NCBI GenBank assembly: GCA_030998225.1
Contig: JAPYXD010000714.1
Coordinates: forward strand, 2,790,001 to 2,854,000
Length of the DNA stretch: 64,000 bases
From: Diplolepis rosae
Taxonomy: Eukaryota > Arthropoda > Insecta > Hymenoptera > Diplolepididae
Direction of reading: 5' to 3'
Positions 33,350-44,640 of this stretch are shown here, one piece after another (within the stretch, counting starts at the first letter, position 1; every line of letters begins with the position of its first letter). Made by a program: the position numbers and the translations under genes. A model generated the notes under the pieces. That model was not told where the DNA came from, did no database searches, and worked only from the letters and a program-made list of their open reading frames with translations.

Positions 33350-33530
33350 CCTCTCACAATATGGGTTGCTTTCTGACCGTGTGTCCCTTTACCTCATATA
33401 ATACGGGGTGCTTTTTGACCGTGCGTCCCCTCGGCTCTCACAATACGTGGTGCTTTTTATTGCCATGAGTCCCCTTGCCTCTCACAATAAGGCGTGCTTT
33501 TTGACCGGGAGTCCCCTCGCTTCACACAAA
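33350..33530 (+). repeat. Tandem repeat at the centre of the mariner palindrome
   Basis: About four units of roughly 45 bases, each with CTCACAATACG, GTGCTTTTTGACCG and GTCCCCTC. The unit is unlike the surrounding arms. Confidence 0.8.
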
Positions 33531-33539
33531 TAAAAAATG

Positions 33540-34443
33540 TATTTTAATCCTCATCGCTGTTGCTATCAATCACTGGAATATAAATTTTTTTTTAAATACA
33601 TCGCTGAATTTTTGAGAATCCTCGATAAATACCTTGCATGTGACAGGTATTACAAGATGGCAATAATGTGTGAACAGCAGCAAACAGTCCGTCTGCCTTT
33701 AGCACACTCACATGTACAGTGTGTTACGCATGAAACTCCAACACTGTTAGGCTTGTACCTGTTAAAACATCTGTATGGTCTTTGAGAAATATTTCGAGCT
33801 TGGACTTTGAATTTAAACACATTAGTCTTCTTTCGCATACTCAACAACCAGTTTTCCGTTCTTATCTAACATTTCTGTTAAATAAGATACAGCTGGAAAA
33901 GTGATTGCCACTGTCTTCTAGCATTCCTATGAGGAAATTTTTGTGAACTACCTGGACAAAAGTAAAACTATCAACGGAGAGTATTATGCTGGGCTATTAC
34001 AACGTTTGGACCAGGATGTCAAGAACAAACGTCCGCATTTGGCTAAGAAAAAAGTCCTCTTTGACCAGGACAATGCGCCGGCCCACAGATCGGCAATTAC
34101 GATGATGAAATTGCACGAACTGAAGTATATAATAATTCCACATTTACCGTACTTTCCAGATTTGGCACTGTGTGACTTTCTTCTGTTTCTAATCTTTAAA
34201 AATGGCTTACTATATAACACAACCTTTTTAGACTTATTACTTTCGTTCAAAAATTTTTTGATTCTTTTTAATTGTCCCATCGATTTACACAAACTTGGAG
34301 GAATTTTGTGTCTCATAGATGTCAAAATATGGTACCAATTTGGACTTGATAAATGCAGGGGAAGATTTTACTTGCTTACACGACTAGGTCCTTTATTACA
34401 TATACTTTTTTTTACAAAAACAACTCAAATTCATGAATGGTAA
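33540..34443 (+). pseudogene. Mariner transposase fragment, right member of the pair
   Basis: The frame 33943..34443 reads NYLDKSKTINGEYYAGLLQR, KKVLFDQDNAPAHRSA and HLPYFPDLALCDFLLF. The second and third catalytic Asp are both present with 34 residues between them, as in mariner. The N-terminal DNA-binding half and the first Asp are absent. The last ~60 residues depart from the usual C-terminus. It is the mirror copy of 32340..33230. The tandem repeat at 33350..33530 lies between the two. Being without its DNA-binding domain, it cannot be active. Confidence 0.82.
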
Positions 34444-34599
34444 TTACAGAATAATCGTTTCATAGAACAAAAAAAATTTAAGAGAAAGACTATAACGAAA
34501 GCAATTAAAATTCTGCGTTAAACAAATATAAGTCGAACACAATATGTCAATTTCGCAAATTGATGTCAAAACAAAATTAAATTTAAGATGTTTATAAAT

Positions 34600-36060
34600 A
34601 TTAATGATTACTCTGATAGCAATAATTATTCCAATCTACCAATGGTCAATCCTGACGTTGAAGACGTTCCGCCAATTGTGAACCACTGCCTTCAATTACT
34701 ATGTCTCCATCGTCAGGATCAAGATATGGATTAGCCATTAGTTAGAGTAGGAAATAACTACTTTTATTTCACTCCAATCAATAATTAATCCCGATCTCAA
34801 TCTCGACGGTGGAGACATGTTAACAGACTGGTATACGATGTTTTTCTTGTGTTTATCGCTGAAAAATAATTTTATTGTATTTATTCCTACACCTTATAAT
34901 TCAATTTTCGCCACAGAATCATAATTGCAATGCTTTAAATGTTTTTTTACAGTTCTTAGCGATAATAATGCGAGGTCAGTGAACAGTTAGAGTATTCTCT
35001 GACCATTCTCTCAACCGGGTCCGCTAGGGCTATTAATAAATTTCTGAATTCTTTTTTCTTAGAGCTGCAGAAGGTCAAATTAAGTACAAAAATCTCTTTA
35101 GAATTGAAAAATGTTTAATTACTGACACGAATTTCTTAAAAATCAATTTAAAATATCATTAGAGGCATTAATATTTTTATACTAGCTTTGGTCTTTTTCA
35201 GATGTTGGGGAAAAAGATTACACAAAAATAATAGTGTCATTTGAATTCAACAGAAATTTTCGTTTAGAAACATCTTTCAAACTTTTCAAAATGATTATTA
35301 TTATCAGACTTATCATAAATTTTACAAACATCTTGAATTTAATTTTGTTGGCACATCAGTTCATGGAACTGACATATTGCCTTCGTTATTGAACGCAGAA
35401 TTTGAACTGCTTTCATCTTATGGTCTTTTCCTAAAAAGTATTTTTTTTCTGTAAAACGACTATTCTGTAATTGTCATTAAAAATTCAAGTTGTTTTTTTA
35501 AAAATTTGTATGTAATAAATTTGTTATTTATCATGACAACTATTTCTCGTCATTTATTTATCCAAATTCTCAGCATAAAATTAATAAAAACTTTAATTTT
35601 CTTATTATATAGACAATTTTATACAAATATTAGTTAATATTATCTAATAATATCGTTATAAGCTCTAATTTAGTTTCATATTTATACTGCCTTTGTCATA
35701 AAATTTAATCATTTTTAATACAATATAATTAAATTTTTAATTTTGTCTATTATAATATAAAGTGAAAGTTCTGTTGAACCTCAACTTTTAATAAACGATA
35801 ATATTTTAATGGTTAAATTAAATTCAGAGTTCATAAATTATAATCTTTTTAGCTTTTATTAAAGTATTTCCTTATATCAAATTTTTTTGCGTTAACAAAC
35901 AAAATTATTGAATATGTCCATTGCATTTTAACGTTAATTTCAACGTATAATAAGAATAAAAAGAAGTTGAATGTTTATTATTTCGCTTTAATGAGTGATA
36001 TTGCTACCTTACGCTGAACGTAAACCTATCGTTCAGCCGGTTTGCTAGGGTAACAAATTA
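34600..36060. repeat. Fragments of the CCCTAGC MITE family and an inverted arm
   Basis: 34640..34830 and 35880..36052 resemble the two halves of the 27328..27902 element (CAATCCTGACG.TGAAGAC; CGTTCAGCCGGTTTGCTAGGG). 35015..35030 has GGTCCGCTAGGGC. 35520..35690 is the right arm matching 32220..32400. The rest (35040..35520) is AT-rich and unassigned. Confidence 0.5.
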
Positions 36061-36098
36061 ATCAAAAAAATTAAATATGTAATATTAATAACGGACTA

Positions 36099-36892
36099 CA
36101 TTCTGTCAAAAAAGTACCGGTAATTGATCATTCAAAAAGCCCGCTTAGAGAGATTGTCAAAAACCTTTTTGATGCTAAGTTGGCACCACTGGCCTCTGTA
36201 CTGACGCGGAGTTCGAGCGCGAACTTTCATTTAATTTTATAAAAGATGCTGGTTTGCTCACAGTGCTCGATGTTGTCAGTTTATCTCAAGTGTGTTTCGC
36301 GAATTTCCCAATGGACAAGAATATCGAACGAAGAATTTGTCTCAAATTTTGCAGTGCAAATGGGATTTTTTGTGCGGAATTGCTGAAAAAGTTACAGAAA
36401 ACTTACGGTGAATCGAAAAATAATCATTTAACTTCAAGAGAGATAGCCGCTGAACTTTCTGTGACTCACGAATCAATTCGTACCATTTTCAACGATTGTT
36501 TGGACATAAAACGCGTTGCTGCACCACGATAACGCATCATATCACAAGGCTATCATTGTAAACGAATTTCTGGCCAAAAACTCGACGATTATCATCGAAC
36601 AACCACCGTATTCACCTGATATGGCTCCGGTTCACTTTTTTCTCTTTCTAAAACTCAAATTACCACTTCCAGGCACCCGTTTTCAGTCGATAGAAGATAA
36701 AAGAGAATTCGCGGCGGGAATTAAAGTAAATTCCGGTAAATGCGTTAAAAATGTTTTGATGATTGGATTATTCGTTGGTATAAGTATATTATTTCAGCAG
36801 GGGCCTACTTTGAAGGAGATAAAATAAATTTCGATGAATAATAAATAGTTTGTGTTTTATTGACCAATTACCGGTACTTTTTTGACAGAATG
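36099..36892 (+). mobile_element. Internally deleted mariner, 794 bp
   Basis: The ends CATTCTGTCAAAAAAGTACC and its complement are inverted repeats over at least 31 bases with one difference. TA lies on each side (36097..36098, 36893..36894). Full-length relatives are usually about 1.3 kb, so roughly 0.5 kb is missing. Confidence 0.9.
36311..36835 (+). pseudogene. Mariner transposase with two internal deletions
   Basis: The start is ATG 36311 (MDKNIERRICLKFCSANGI), the first helix-turn-helix. A deletion joins KLQKTYGESKNN directly to HLTSREIAAELSVTHESI, the second helix-turn-helix. A second deletion then jumps from DIKRVAA to HHDNASYHKAIIVNEFL in another frame, so the first catalytic Asp region is gone. 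The third catalytic position, 34 residues after the second Asp, is His (PVHFFLF instead of DFFLF), an inactivating change. The C-terminus is frameshifted (GLFVGISILFQQGPTL). This is a dead copy that could still be mobilised through its intact ends. Confidence 0.9.
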
Positions 36893-37329
36893 TATAATTA
36901 TACTACATGAAGAGAACATACTTGCGTTTAATGTTTGAGGAATCCATCAATTTGGTGCTTGATTCATTCATGCTACGATGGTATGAATTTCGAGTATTAA
37001 TAGTTTAAAGTTCGTACTGAAAGTGCGAAACATTATTCATGGAAAAGTATTATTGTATTATTATTGTCATAGTTTGAATTTATCCAAACTAACAGAGGAT
37101 GAGATGGAATCATACGAGAAGTGTAAGTATGTTCTCTCCGTGTACGTATAGTATGTACGCGAACTTGGTGAATCCCAGAGTAAAAAAAAAGTACTGCACA
37201 ACATTTTTGAATTTTTTTTGCACTTGTTACAAAATTACATAGGACTCTACATAGAGACCTATATAAGAATTGACAGTAGGGTCTTATTCGTTTTTTGTCA
37301 AATAATTCGTTGTGTTCCGTAAGGTATGC
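36893..37329. other. Unassigned
   Basis: No domain, repeat partner or RNA gene recognised. Confidence 0.4.
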
Positions 37330-37730
37330 AATAAAAGTTAAATTGCAGTTTAGGTATCGCACTACGAAGGCTGTTACAGTTCAAGAAGGTCATGGCAGCC
37401 AACCTAGAAAAAAATAGTGCATTCACTAATGACACGAAATTCAAACTGAATTTTAAAAAAACTATGTAAAGAAATAATGTAAAACAAATTTTACTAATTT
37501 CCCATAAAAAATTTTAAAATGTGAGAATAAAAAATTTTCGACGTTGCTTCTAACCGTAAATGGATTGATCAATAAAAGAGTGGATATGTGCGCACTAACA
37601 AACTTAAATTTCTTGCCATTAGAACAGACGTAACTCTTTCTAGGCTGACTATTTTGCTTGTCGCAAAGCGTAGTCAACTTCGTAGTGCCGTACCTAAACT
37701 TCAGTTTAACCGATTGAATTTACTAACACA
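37330..37730. repeat. Palindromic repeat, family of 30590
   Basis: GCAGTTTAGGTATCGCACTACGAAG near 37345 pairs with its diverged complement near 37675..37705. The loop resembles 30690..30800 inverted. Confidence 0.6.
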
Positions 37731-37839
37731 GAAAAAAACCAAATTATTTACATGTGAAAAAAATGTACTTACAGTTTTGAACGTTATTAAACGATGAAAA
37801 CAATTTTCTTCAAAACCAAAACTTTGGGTATGTATTGAA

Positions 37840-38455
37840 TCAGGGTGCCTCAAAAGTACGACCTGTATCAAAAAATTTTGAATTTGTCAATTCCAGGGGT
37901 GAAAAACATCCCTTATTGACTTGAAAAGTGTTAAAAATGCTATTTCGTCCCAAGCACGTTCGCTTAGATTAAAATTTCGTGTTGCTATAAATGGGTCTTG
38001 CGATGCCCGACAGATTGATACCTTAAAAAAATAGGGCACGAAATTAGATAAACCACCCTTATAAAAAAAAGACCCGAAAAAGTGTTAAAAATGCTAATTC
38101 GCGTTGCTATAAATGGGTCTTGCGATGCTTAGATCAAAATTGTGGGTTCTTTTAAATAGCTCTAGTGATGCCCGAAAGATTGAAACCTTCAAAAAATAGG
38201 GGACGAAATTAGATAAACCACCCTTATCGAATAATGGCCTGAAAAAGTGTAAAGAATGCTAATTCGTCCCAAGCACGCTCGCTTTGATCAAAATTTCTTG
38301 TTGTTTTGAATCGCTCTAGTGATGCCCAAAAGATTGAAACCTTCAAAAAATAGGAGACGAAATTAGATAAACCACCGTTATCAAATAAAGACTTAAAATA
38401 ATGGAAAAAATGTCTATTCCCCCCGAAGCACACCTACTTGGCTTGAAATGTCGTG
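37840..38455 (+). repeat. ~155..165-bp tandem satellite, about three units
   Basis: GATAAACCACC recurs at 38047, 38212 and about 38367, and each is preceded by GACGAAATTAG (or a close variant) and followed by a block with GTCCCAAGCACGCTCGCTT. The units are 80 to 90 percent alike by eye. The first unit is preceded by a partial one at 37920. Confidence 0.85.
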
Positions 38456-39136
38456 TTTATGTATTTTTTATCAGCCTCAAGGAACACTTTTTCATCATGA
38501 CATTTGTACTTCGGGCTCGATTTCCTGTATACATTTCTGTAATTTTCTAATAATTTGCATGATTAAAAAAAATACAATTTCTTCCAAATGTCTAAAAATA
38601 GAAAAAAAAAATCATAGACAGTTTTAAAGCAAATTATCTCTTATTCTAACTCTTATTTTGTATTTTTTCAAAAAATGTCTTACTGTAAATTCGTAGACCT
38701 CATTTAAACTAATATTTTTCCAATTGAGCGTTTTTTTCGTATGTCATATATTTTGTTTAAATCATGGATTTTTTGAAATTCAAATGAAAAATATAAGATT
38801 TTTCAGAAATTATATCAGAAAAAATTTGTAAATCTTGCACTGAGAGACTTTTCATTAGAGTAAATCATAAAAATGAATTATATTTTAGTATGATATCGTT
38901 TCAAACTGAGGCAAACAGGGTTTACGTATCAGAAATTTATGAAGTGGTTTTCAAGCGGTGAAGTTAATTTTTAAAGTGACATGTTTGATAACATCTCTGC
39001 TGTTACATTGACCCAAAATTCATAGAATTTTTTTTTTATTTCTCGTTATTTTGGCATAGGCTCAGATTCTTTTTTATTTTCTTCGATTAAAATTATCACT
39101 ATCAGATATAAAAATACGAAAAAAAAGAAAGAAATT
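38456..39136. repeat. F-like diverged repeat and AT-rich DNA
   Basis: 38690..38780 resembles 18470..18600 (GTAGACCTCATTTA, TCATATATTTTGT). No gene seen. Confidence 0.45.
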
Positions 39137-39172
39137 CAAACGTTTCGGCCACATATGGGGGCGCTCTTCACT
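39137..39172 (-). ncRNA. Degenerate hammerhead-like motif
   Basis: The minus strand reads GTGAAGAG, a possible stem (GCGCC...GGCC) and GAAACGTTT. It is a relative of the two motifs in the 4-kb palindrome, but the first core base of CUGANGA is changed, so it should be inactive. Confidence 0.35.
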
Positions 39173-39854
39173 GCCATAAATTCAAAGATTAATTCAAAAT
39201 TTCTGTAAAAGATTAGAATATAGGAGTTATTAATGACAAAACGCGGAAAAGGTGTGCATTTTTGAAAACTTTTCTTGAGGACTTTGTTACCGGAGTCTCT
39301 CACAGAATGATCTGAACTGTTTTAAAAACCGACTCGGGACATATGGCTTTGCTGATTAACAATTTTTTTTTCTTACAAGCAATCCTGAGAGGTTCATGGT
39401 TTATGGTAATTTTCACGAGTGTACGAAGGCATGTATTTCTTAAGAAACGATTTTGTATATCAGCTTCACGGACAATCCATTTCACATTGAATTTGCAAGC
39501 AAGGCATTACAGAAGCATAAATTATTATAATATCTATATATGTAGTTTTACTCAATATTATTTGACTATGTTCAGAAAATAAAAAAATTGAAAGTTGTTT
39601 ATTTCTGTATTCATATTTATTCTGAGATGTTTTGAAAAAATAATTAATTTATCTTTAAAAAATAATAAAAATGCAATTTTAGTATTCGTGATATTCAGTA
39701 TCACATTTGAAAAGTATTATTCAATTAAAATTGGTTCTAAAAATGGTCAGAACTATGAGATATCCCAACTTTATACTGAATGCGCCATTTTAAAATTTTA
39801 ATTAATTTCGTGACATGTTTGTGTTCATGTCTTAATTATTATCTTGACCCAAAA
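39173..39854. other. Unassigned AT-rich DNA
   Basis: Two frames of 60..80 codons overlap on opposite strands (39300..39582), neither with a known domain. Nothing else seen. Confidence 0.4.
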
Positions 39855-39989
39855 TTAAATCGTTTTAGTATTTTGTATTGGCATTGGGTCAGCTCATTTC
39901 CATCAGGGATATATTATTGAAAGAACATGTTCTAGGTATGTAAAACAAGAAGCATGTTTAGAAAAGATAAAAAAAAGAGGGGTAAAGAA

Positions 39990-40026
39990 GGCAAACGTTT
40001 CCGCCACAAACGGGGGCCCTCTTCAG
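39990..40026 (-). ncRNA. Hammerhead-ribozyme-like motif, left arm
   Basis: The minus strand reads CTGAAGAG, then a GGGCC...GGC stem-loop, then GGAAACGTTTGCC. The CUGANGA and GAAA boxes are in the right order around a short stem II. Stem III and the cleavage triplet are not clear, as in the minimal hammerheads of Penelope-like elements. Confidence 0.45.
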
Positions 40027-41535
40027 TGCCAGCTAAATTTCTGAACTGAATGACTAAGCTGTAAGCGTGCAAAAAAATCTATTATTTATAGTAAAAACTA
40101 GATTTTTTTATTTTTTGTATTTATGTTTTTTGTTTTATTAAGTATGATATTTTATAAAAAAACGTGCAAAGGGACTTATGCATTGTGGCAAGCTCCAAGG
40201 CGTTCCAGAAACCAGACCGCTCCAAGCCACAGTCCTCGAAAAACTAGAAGAAAGGCTCCTGTTTAGCCGATTCGCGAAGAGTGTGACCGCAAATTTGCTT
40301 CTCCTCAAAGGCACACACAGAACGACGTATAAATAATGATATTTTTATATAAAAAATTTCTTTAAAACACTAATCTTGTACAGAAAAACACCAGTATCCA
40401 TCAAGAGGCCCACAACACCTTTGAAAAGTATGCACTTCTCAGAACACAGACACGCGAATCCGGAAGGACGGAGTTTTTAAAGAGTGGATTTAAGAAATTC
40501 AATTTAATTTTCAATTTTCAATTTCCGATTTTCTTGATTCCTCTTTAGACACAGAGGCAGCAGATAGAATTAGCTGCGCGCTCTGTTCGGAGTCAAAAAG
40601 GAAACTGCTTTGGAAAAAGAGCAGTACAGTTTAAAAACTAGCGTAAAGAATTAATATATACAATGACCATTTGTTGTGAAGGGTCAAGTTCCAAAACGCA
40701 TAAACATACGCCATACACAGTCTATGTCCTGGCTCATGGAGACCCAAATACGCTTGAGTGTTCGAAGAGAAGAGAGAAAAAGGTCTAAGACCACATGCTT
40801 GAAGAATCCCTGAGAAGAAGCAATTTGATTTGTGGGGAAATGTTATATTTTTCAGAGGTCAAATTTCTTTATAAAAATTTAATTTTTATTTTATTTCATT
40901 TATTGAAATTTAATATACAAAAGAAGACGTTAGGAGTGGGGGGGGGGGGGGGGTCGACACAGTGATGAAGGCTATGTTTTGTACAGTATTAGCATATAAG
41001 AATGTATTATTGCAACCGAAATAATACATTTTTCACACCGAAAATATAACCAAATTTGTATGTAATTTAACAGTAAAATTCGCGCGTATAAATTTAATGT
41101 GTGCAAGAATAAGTGTATAATGTGTGCAATATTTTGTAACCAATGGTAGGCGCGAAATTTCAATCATCTTGGAGAAAATATTAAGCGGAGGTACTCGCGT
41201 ATGAGTTGAGCGCTTAGCGGCTCATTTTTGAGATATCATATTCATTGCTTATCGATATAGCTGAATATAAGACATTTCCCAGGCCGAGAATGTAAATGAA
41301 TTTTGTATGATTTAAAAAAAATAAATTTCGCGTGCATAATTATAATGTGTGCAAGGATAAGCGTGTAACGTATTTTATGTTTTTATATCCAATTCCAAGG
41401 CGCGAGTCTTTAAGAGATTATATTAAGCGACGGTTCTCGCGTATGAGTTTAGCGCTTAGCGGCTTGTTTTTGTGATATCATTTTCATTGCGTATCAATGC
41501 AGCTGACTACAAGCTATTTGCAGGCCGAAAATATT

Positions 41536-42020
41536 TATCGGAGCTGAAAAAGTAAGGACAAGTTCGTTAACCAGCCACATCCAATCAAAATTGAGGGATT
41601 GAGCACTACTTTTGTGTTTTTGAAAATAACTTTTTGAAAAAATCAAAAATTCCAATACTGGTTTTTGATAGTGCTCATAAATCTCTACAAATTATCCTAA
41701 TAACATTTTTTGATTAAATCAAAATTAGAAATGTTACAGCATATTCAAATTCGAAAAAAGTCAATATAAAAATTCCATTTTCCAGTTAAATTATACGATA
41801 AAAATTCAAAAATTCGATTTTTTCACCAAAATATGTGAGATACGAAATAAGCGTTGTTCTGCAAAATCGTTTCCTTTAATAAAGTCTACGATTGTTTTTT
41901 CTTTTTGAGAGATTTGGAAGAAAATAAATTATTTTAATCATGTAATTTATTAAAAAGTTACTGAAATGTATACAGAAAATCAAGCGCGAAGCGCGAGCGC
42001 CATGATGAGAATGTGTTCCT
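41536..42020 (+). repeat. Repeat F, copy in the palindrome loop
   Basis: Closest copy to 18244..19100 (inverted). Begins at GGAGCTGAAAAAGTAAGGAC and runs to ACTGAAATGTATA, followed by GCGCGAAGCGCGAGC and a GATGAGAATG end. Confidence 0.8.
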
Positions 42021-42179
42021 TAAGGCTGACAGAGCCTTAAGTAAATTGAATTTCCTGTTTCACTTAAATTCAAAAAGAAATTGAGTGACTGAGAAAATGT
42101 GTAATTCACATCATCTGTAATATTATTATAAAATTGGTTTGAGCTTCAGTATCAAATTATAATAAATAAACTTAAATGT

Positions 42180-42305
42180 ATGCGAAGAGCACAAGGCCGA
42201 GCGCGAAGCACGAGGTCCAGAAAGAACGGAGCGCGAGGCGCGCTCAAACTTGCGAGCTGCGCGCGAAGCAGGCGATGAGAATGTGCCCGCGAAGCGGGCA
42301 GATTT
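42180..42305. repeat. GCGCGAAGC-rich cluster
   Basis: CGAGCGCGAAGC-like phrases recur several times in about 125 bases in otherwise AT-rich DNA, ending GCCCGCGAAGCGGGC (a perfect small hairpin). A similar phrase is at 41984 and near 56695. Confidence 0.6.
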
Positions 42306-43663
42306 TTTAATGTAAAATTCGCGTGTATCTATTTTGGATTGGTGCGACCGAATATAATACATTTTTTAACAGAATAAAATGTAACTGAATGTGGTATATA
42401 TTAAAGATGTAAAATTTCGCGTGTTACACACGCTTATACACGGGAATTGTACTGTTAATAACATAAAATAACGTTTCCGCTAAACGTTCATCGAATACTT
42501 GCTAACCTTGCGCTTAAGAAACTCTCCGAGATATTTTCGGCCAGCAAATAGCTTGTAGTCAGCTGCATTGATAAGCAAAGAAAATGATATCACAAAAACA
42601 AGCCACTAAGCGCTAAACTCATATGCGAGAACCGTCGCTTAATATAATCTCTTGAAGATTCGCGCCTTGGAATTGGATATAAAAACATAAAATACGTTAC
42701 ACGCTTATCCTTGCACACATTATAATTATGCACGCGAAATTTATTTTTTAAAACTCATACAAAATTCATTTACATTCTCGGCCTGGGAAATGTCTTATAT
42801 TCAGCTATATCGATAAGCAATGAATATGATATCTCAAAAATCAGCCGCTAAGCGCTCAACTCATACGCGAGTACCTCCGTTTGATATTCTATCCAAGATG
42901 ATTGAAATTTCGCGCCTACCATTGGTTACAAAATATTGCACACATTATACACTTATTCTTGCACACATTAAATTTATACGCGAGAATTTATGCGTTTTAG
43001 AACTTGACCTTTCACAAAAAATGGTCATTGTATATATTAATTCTTTACGCTAGTTTTTAAACTGTATAGTACTGCTCTCTTTCCAAAGCAGTTTCCTTTT
43101 TGACTCCGAACAGAGCGTGCAGTTAATTCTATCTGCTGCCTCTGTGTCTAAAGAGGAATCAAGAAAATCGGAAATTCAAAGTTAAATTGAATTTTTTAAA
43201 TTCACTCTTTAAAAAAACTCCGTCCTTTCGGATTCGCGTGTCTGTGTTCTGTGAAGCGCATACTTTTCAAAGGTGTTGTGGGCCTCTTGATGGATACTGG
43301 TGTTTTTCTGTTCAAGATTAGTGTTTTAAAGAAATTTTTTATATAAAAATATAATTATTTATAGGTGGTTCTGTGTGTGCCTTTGAGAAGAAGCAAATTT
43401 GCGGTCACTTTCTTCGCGTATGGGCTAAACAGGAGCCTTTCTTCTTGTTTTTTGAAAACTGTGGCTTGGAGCAGTCTGGTTCCTGAACGCCTTGGAGCTT
43501 GCCCCAATGCATAAGTCCCTTTGCACGTTTTTTATAAAATATCATACTTAATAAAATAAAAAACATAAAAACAAAAAATAAAAAAATCTAGTTTTTACTA
43601 TAAATAATTGATTTTTTTTGCACGCTGACAGCTTAGCCATTAAGTTCAGAAATTTAGCCGGCA

Positions 43664-43700
43664 CTGAAGAGGGCCTCCATTTGTGGCCGAAACGTTTGCC
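43664..43700 (+). ncRNA. Hammerhead-ribozyme-like motif, right arm
   Basis: CTGAAGAG, then GGCC...GGCC as stem II, then GAAACGTTTGCC. It is the mirror of the motif at 39990..40026, and the stem II pairing is retained although loop bases differ (TCCATTTGT versus CCCCGTTTGT). This is weak evidence of structural constraint. Confidence 0.5.
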
Positions 43701-43850
43701 TTCTTTCCCCCCTATTTTAAAAATTTTTTTTATCTTTTTTAAACATGCTTCTTGTTTTATGTACCTGGAACATGTTCTTTCAACAATTTATTTCTGATGG
43801 AAATGAGCTGACCCAATGCCAATACAAAATACTAAAACCATAAAATTTTA

Positions 43851-44640
43851 AAGTTTAAATTCGGTGAAGTTAATATTTTTGTTCCATAAATGGACTATAT
43901 GTTCTACCAACGTTAATGAAACCTACGAGAATTCGAAATTCACTATATCAAATTTGCGAAGCGAAACAAAGAATATGTTAATGTGAAAACCACTGTATGA
44001 GAAATTACTCACTGAAGGTTTGACCTTCAGAAGTGACGGCTTCGGATTAAGTATCCTTATGTCTTTTTCTAACGCGTGCAAAACAAAAGGAAAATAGAGG
44101 GGTGAGCTTTGGCAATTCAGTTGAAACACACACACAAATATTACTATTATACCTTATTTATATTAACATATTCAAGTACGCAATGCTACACTATTTATAA
44201 TTGCACACGCTTGAAATTAAATTTCAGAATCGCTTTTTGGGTTCAAACCCTCTAACCCTACCTATATTCTCGCTTGCCATAATCCAAAGAAATCTCGCTT
44301 ATAAGCCACTACTGAGTTGGGCAGACTTGGATCGAGTCTACAAAGCTATTCGTATAACGTCGGAAGCACTAGGACGACATTCTGAAACGATTTATACGAA
44401 AAACCGAGAATGAATGTTTTTATTTTTGCTGCACGTCGCCAGGTTTCTGGCAAGTTCATATTCATAATACGAATTTTTAAAATATGCTTTCCAGGTTGAA
44501 ATATTCATTGTTCGATTTATTTTTCCCCATTTTGAAACACTATTATACTAAATCTTCATTTAATCTTATTACATATTCTAACGAAAAGTTTCTCAGTGTA
44601 TTAAAAGGAACAATTTTGTTTTTTGCTTGTCAATAGTTTT
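43851..44640. other. Unassigned stretch with one exon-like frame
   Basis: See 44228..44413. The rest is AT-rich with a (CA)n-like tract near 44127. No repeat partner recognised. Confidence 0.35.
44228..44413 (+). CDS. Possible terminal exon, unknown gene
   Basis: After a good acceptor (TTGAAATTAAATTTCAG) the frame reads NRFLGSNPLTLPIFSLAIIQ, NLAYKPLLSWADLDRVY and ITSEALGRHSETIYTKNRE, then TGA. The composition is more protein-like than neighbouring frames and the stretch is not obviously part of any repeat in the window. I do not recognise a family, and no other exon of the same gene is found. It could equally be an old repeat-derived frame. Confidence 0.22.
   Translation, partial: NRFLGSNPLTLPIFSLAIIQRNLAYKPLLSWADLDRVYKAIRITSEALGRHSETIYTKNRE

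Larger units (their letters stand above)
39855..43850. repeat. 4-kb palindrome with hammerhead-like motifs in both arms
   Basis: The left arm 39857..41535 is the reverse complement of the right arm 42530..43850. The outer phrase TTTTAGTATTTTGTATTGGC is shared, as are the CATGCTTCTTGTTTTA, AAGGGACTTATGCATTG and GCGCTTAGCGGCT blocks. The left arm contains two diverged copies (about 240 bp) of a TACTCGCGTATGAGTT block. The loop holds a repeat F copy and a GC-rich cluster. A run of 17 or more G (40937..40953) occurs in the left arm only. No protein domain is recognisable. Penelope-like retroelements are the known carriers of such motifs, but no reverse transcriptase is present. Confidence 0.75.

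Noticed and set aside
40937..40953. Long G or C homopolymers (also 9761..9777 and near 62001)
   Set aside because: Not interpreted biologically. The palindrome partner arms lack the runs at 40937 and 62001, so they may be recent expansion or sequencing error.
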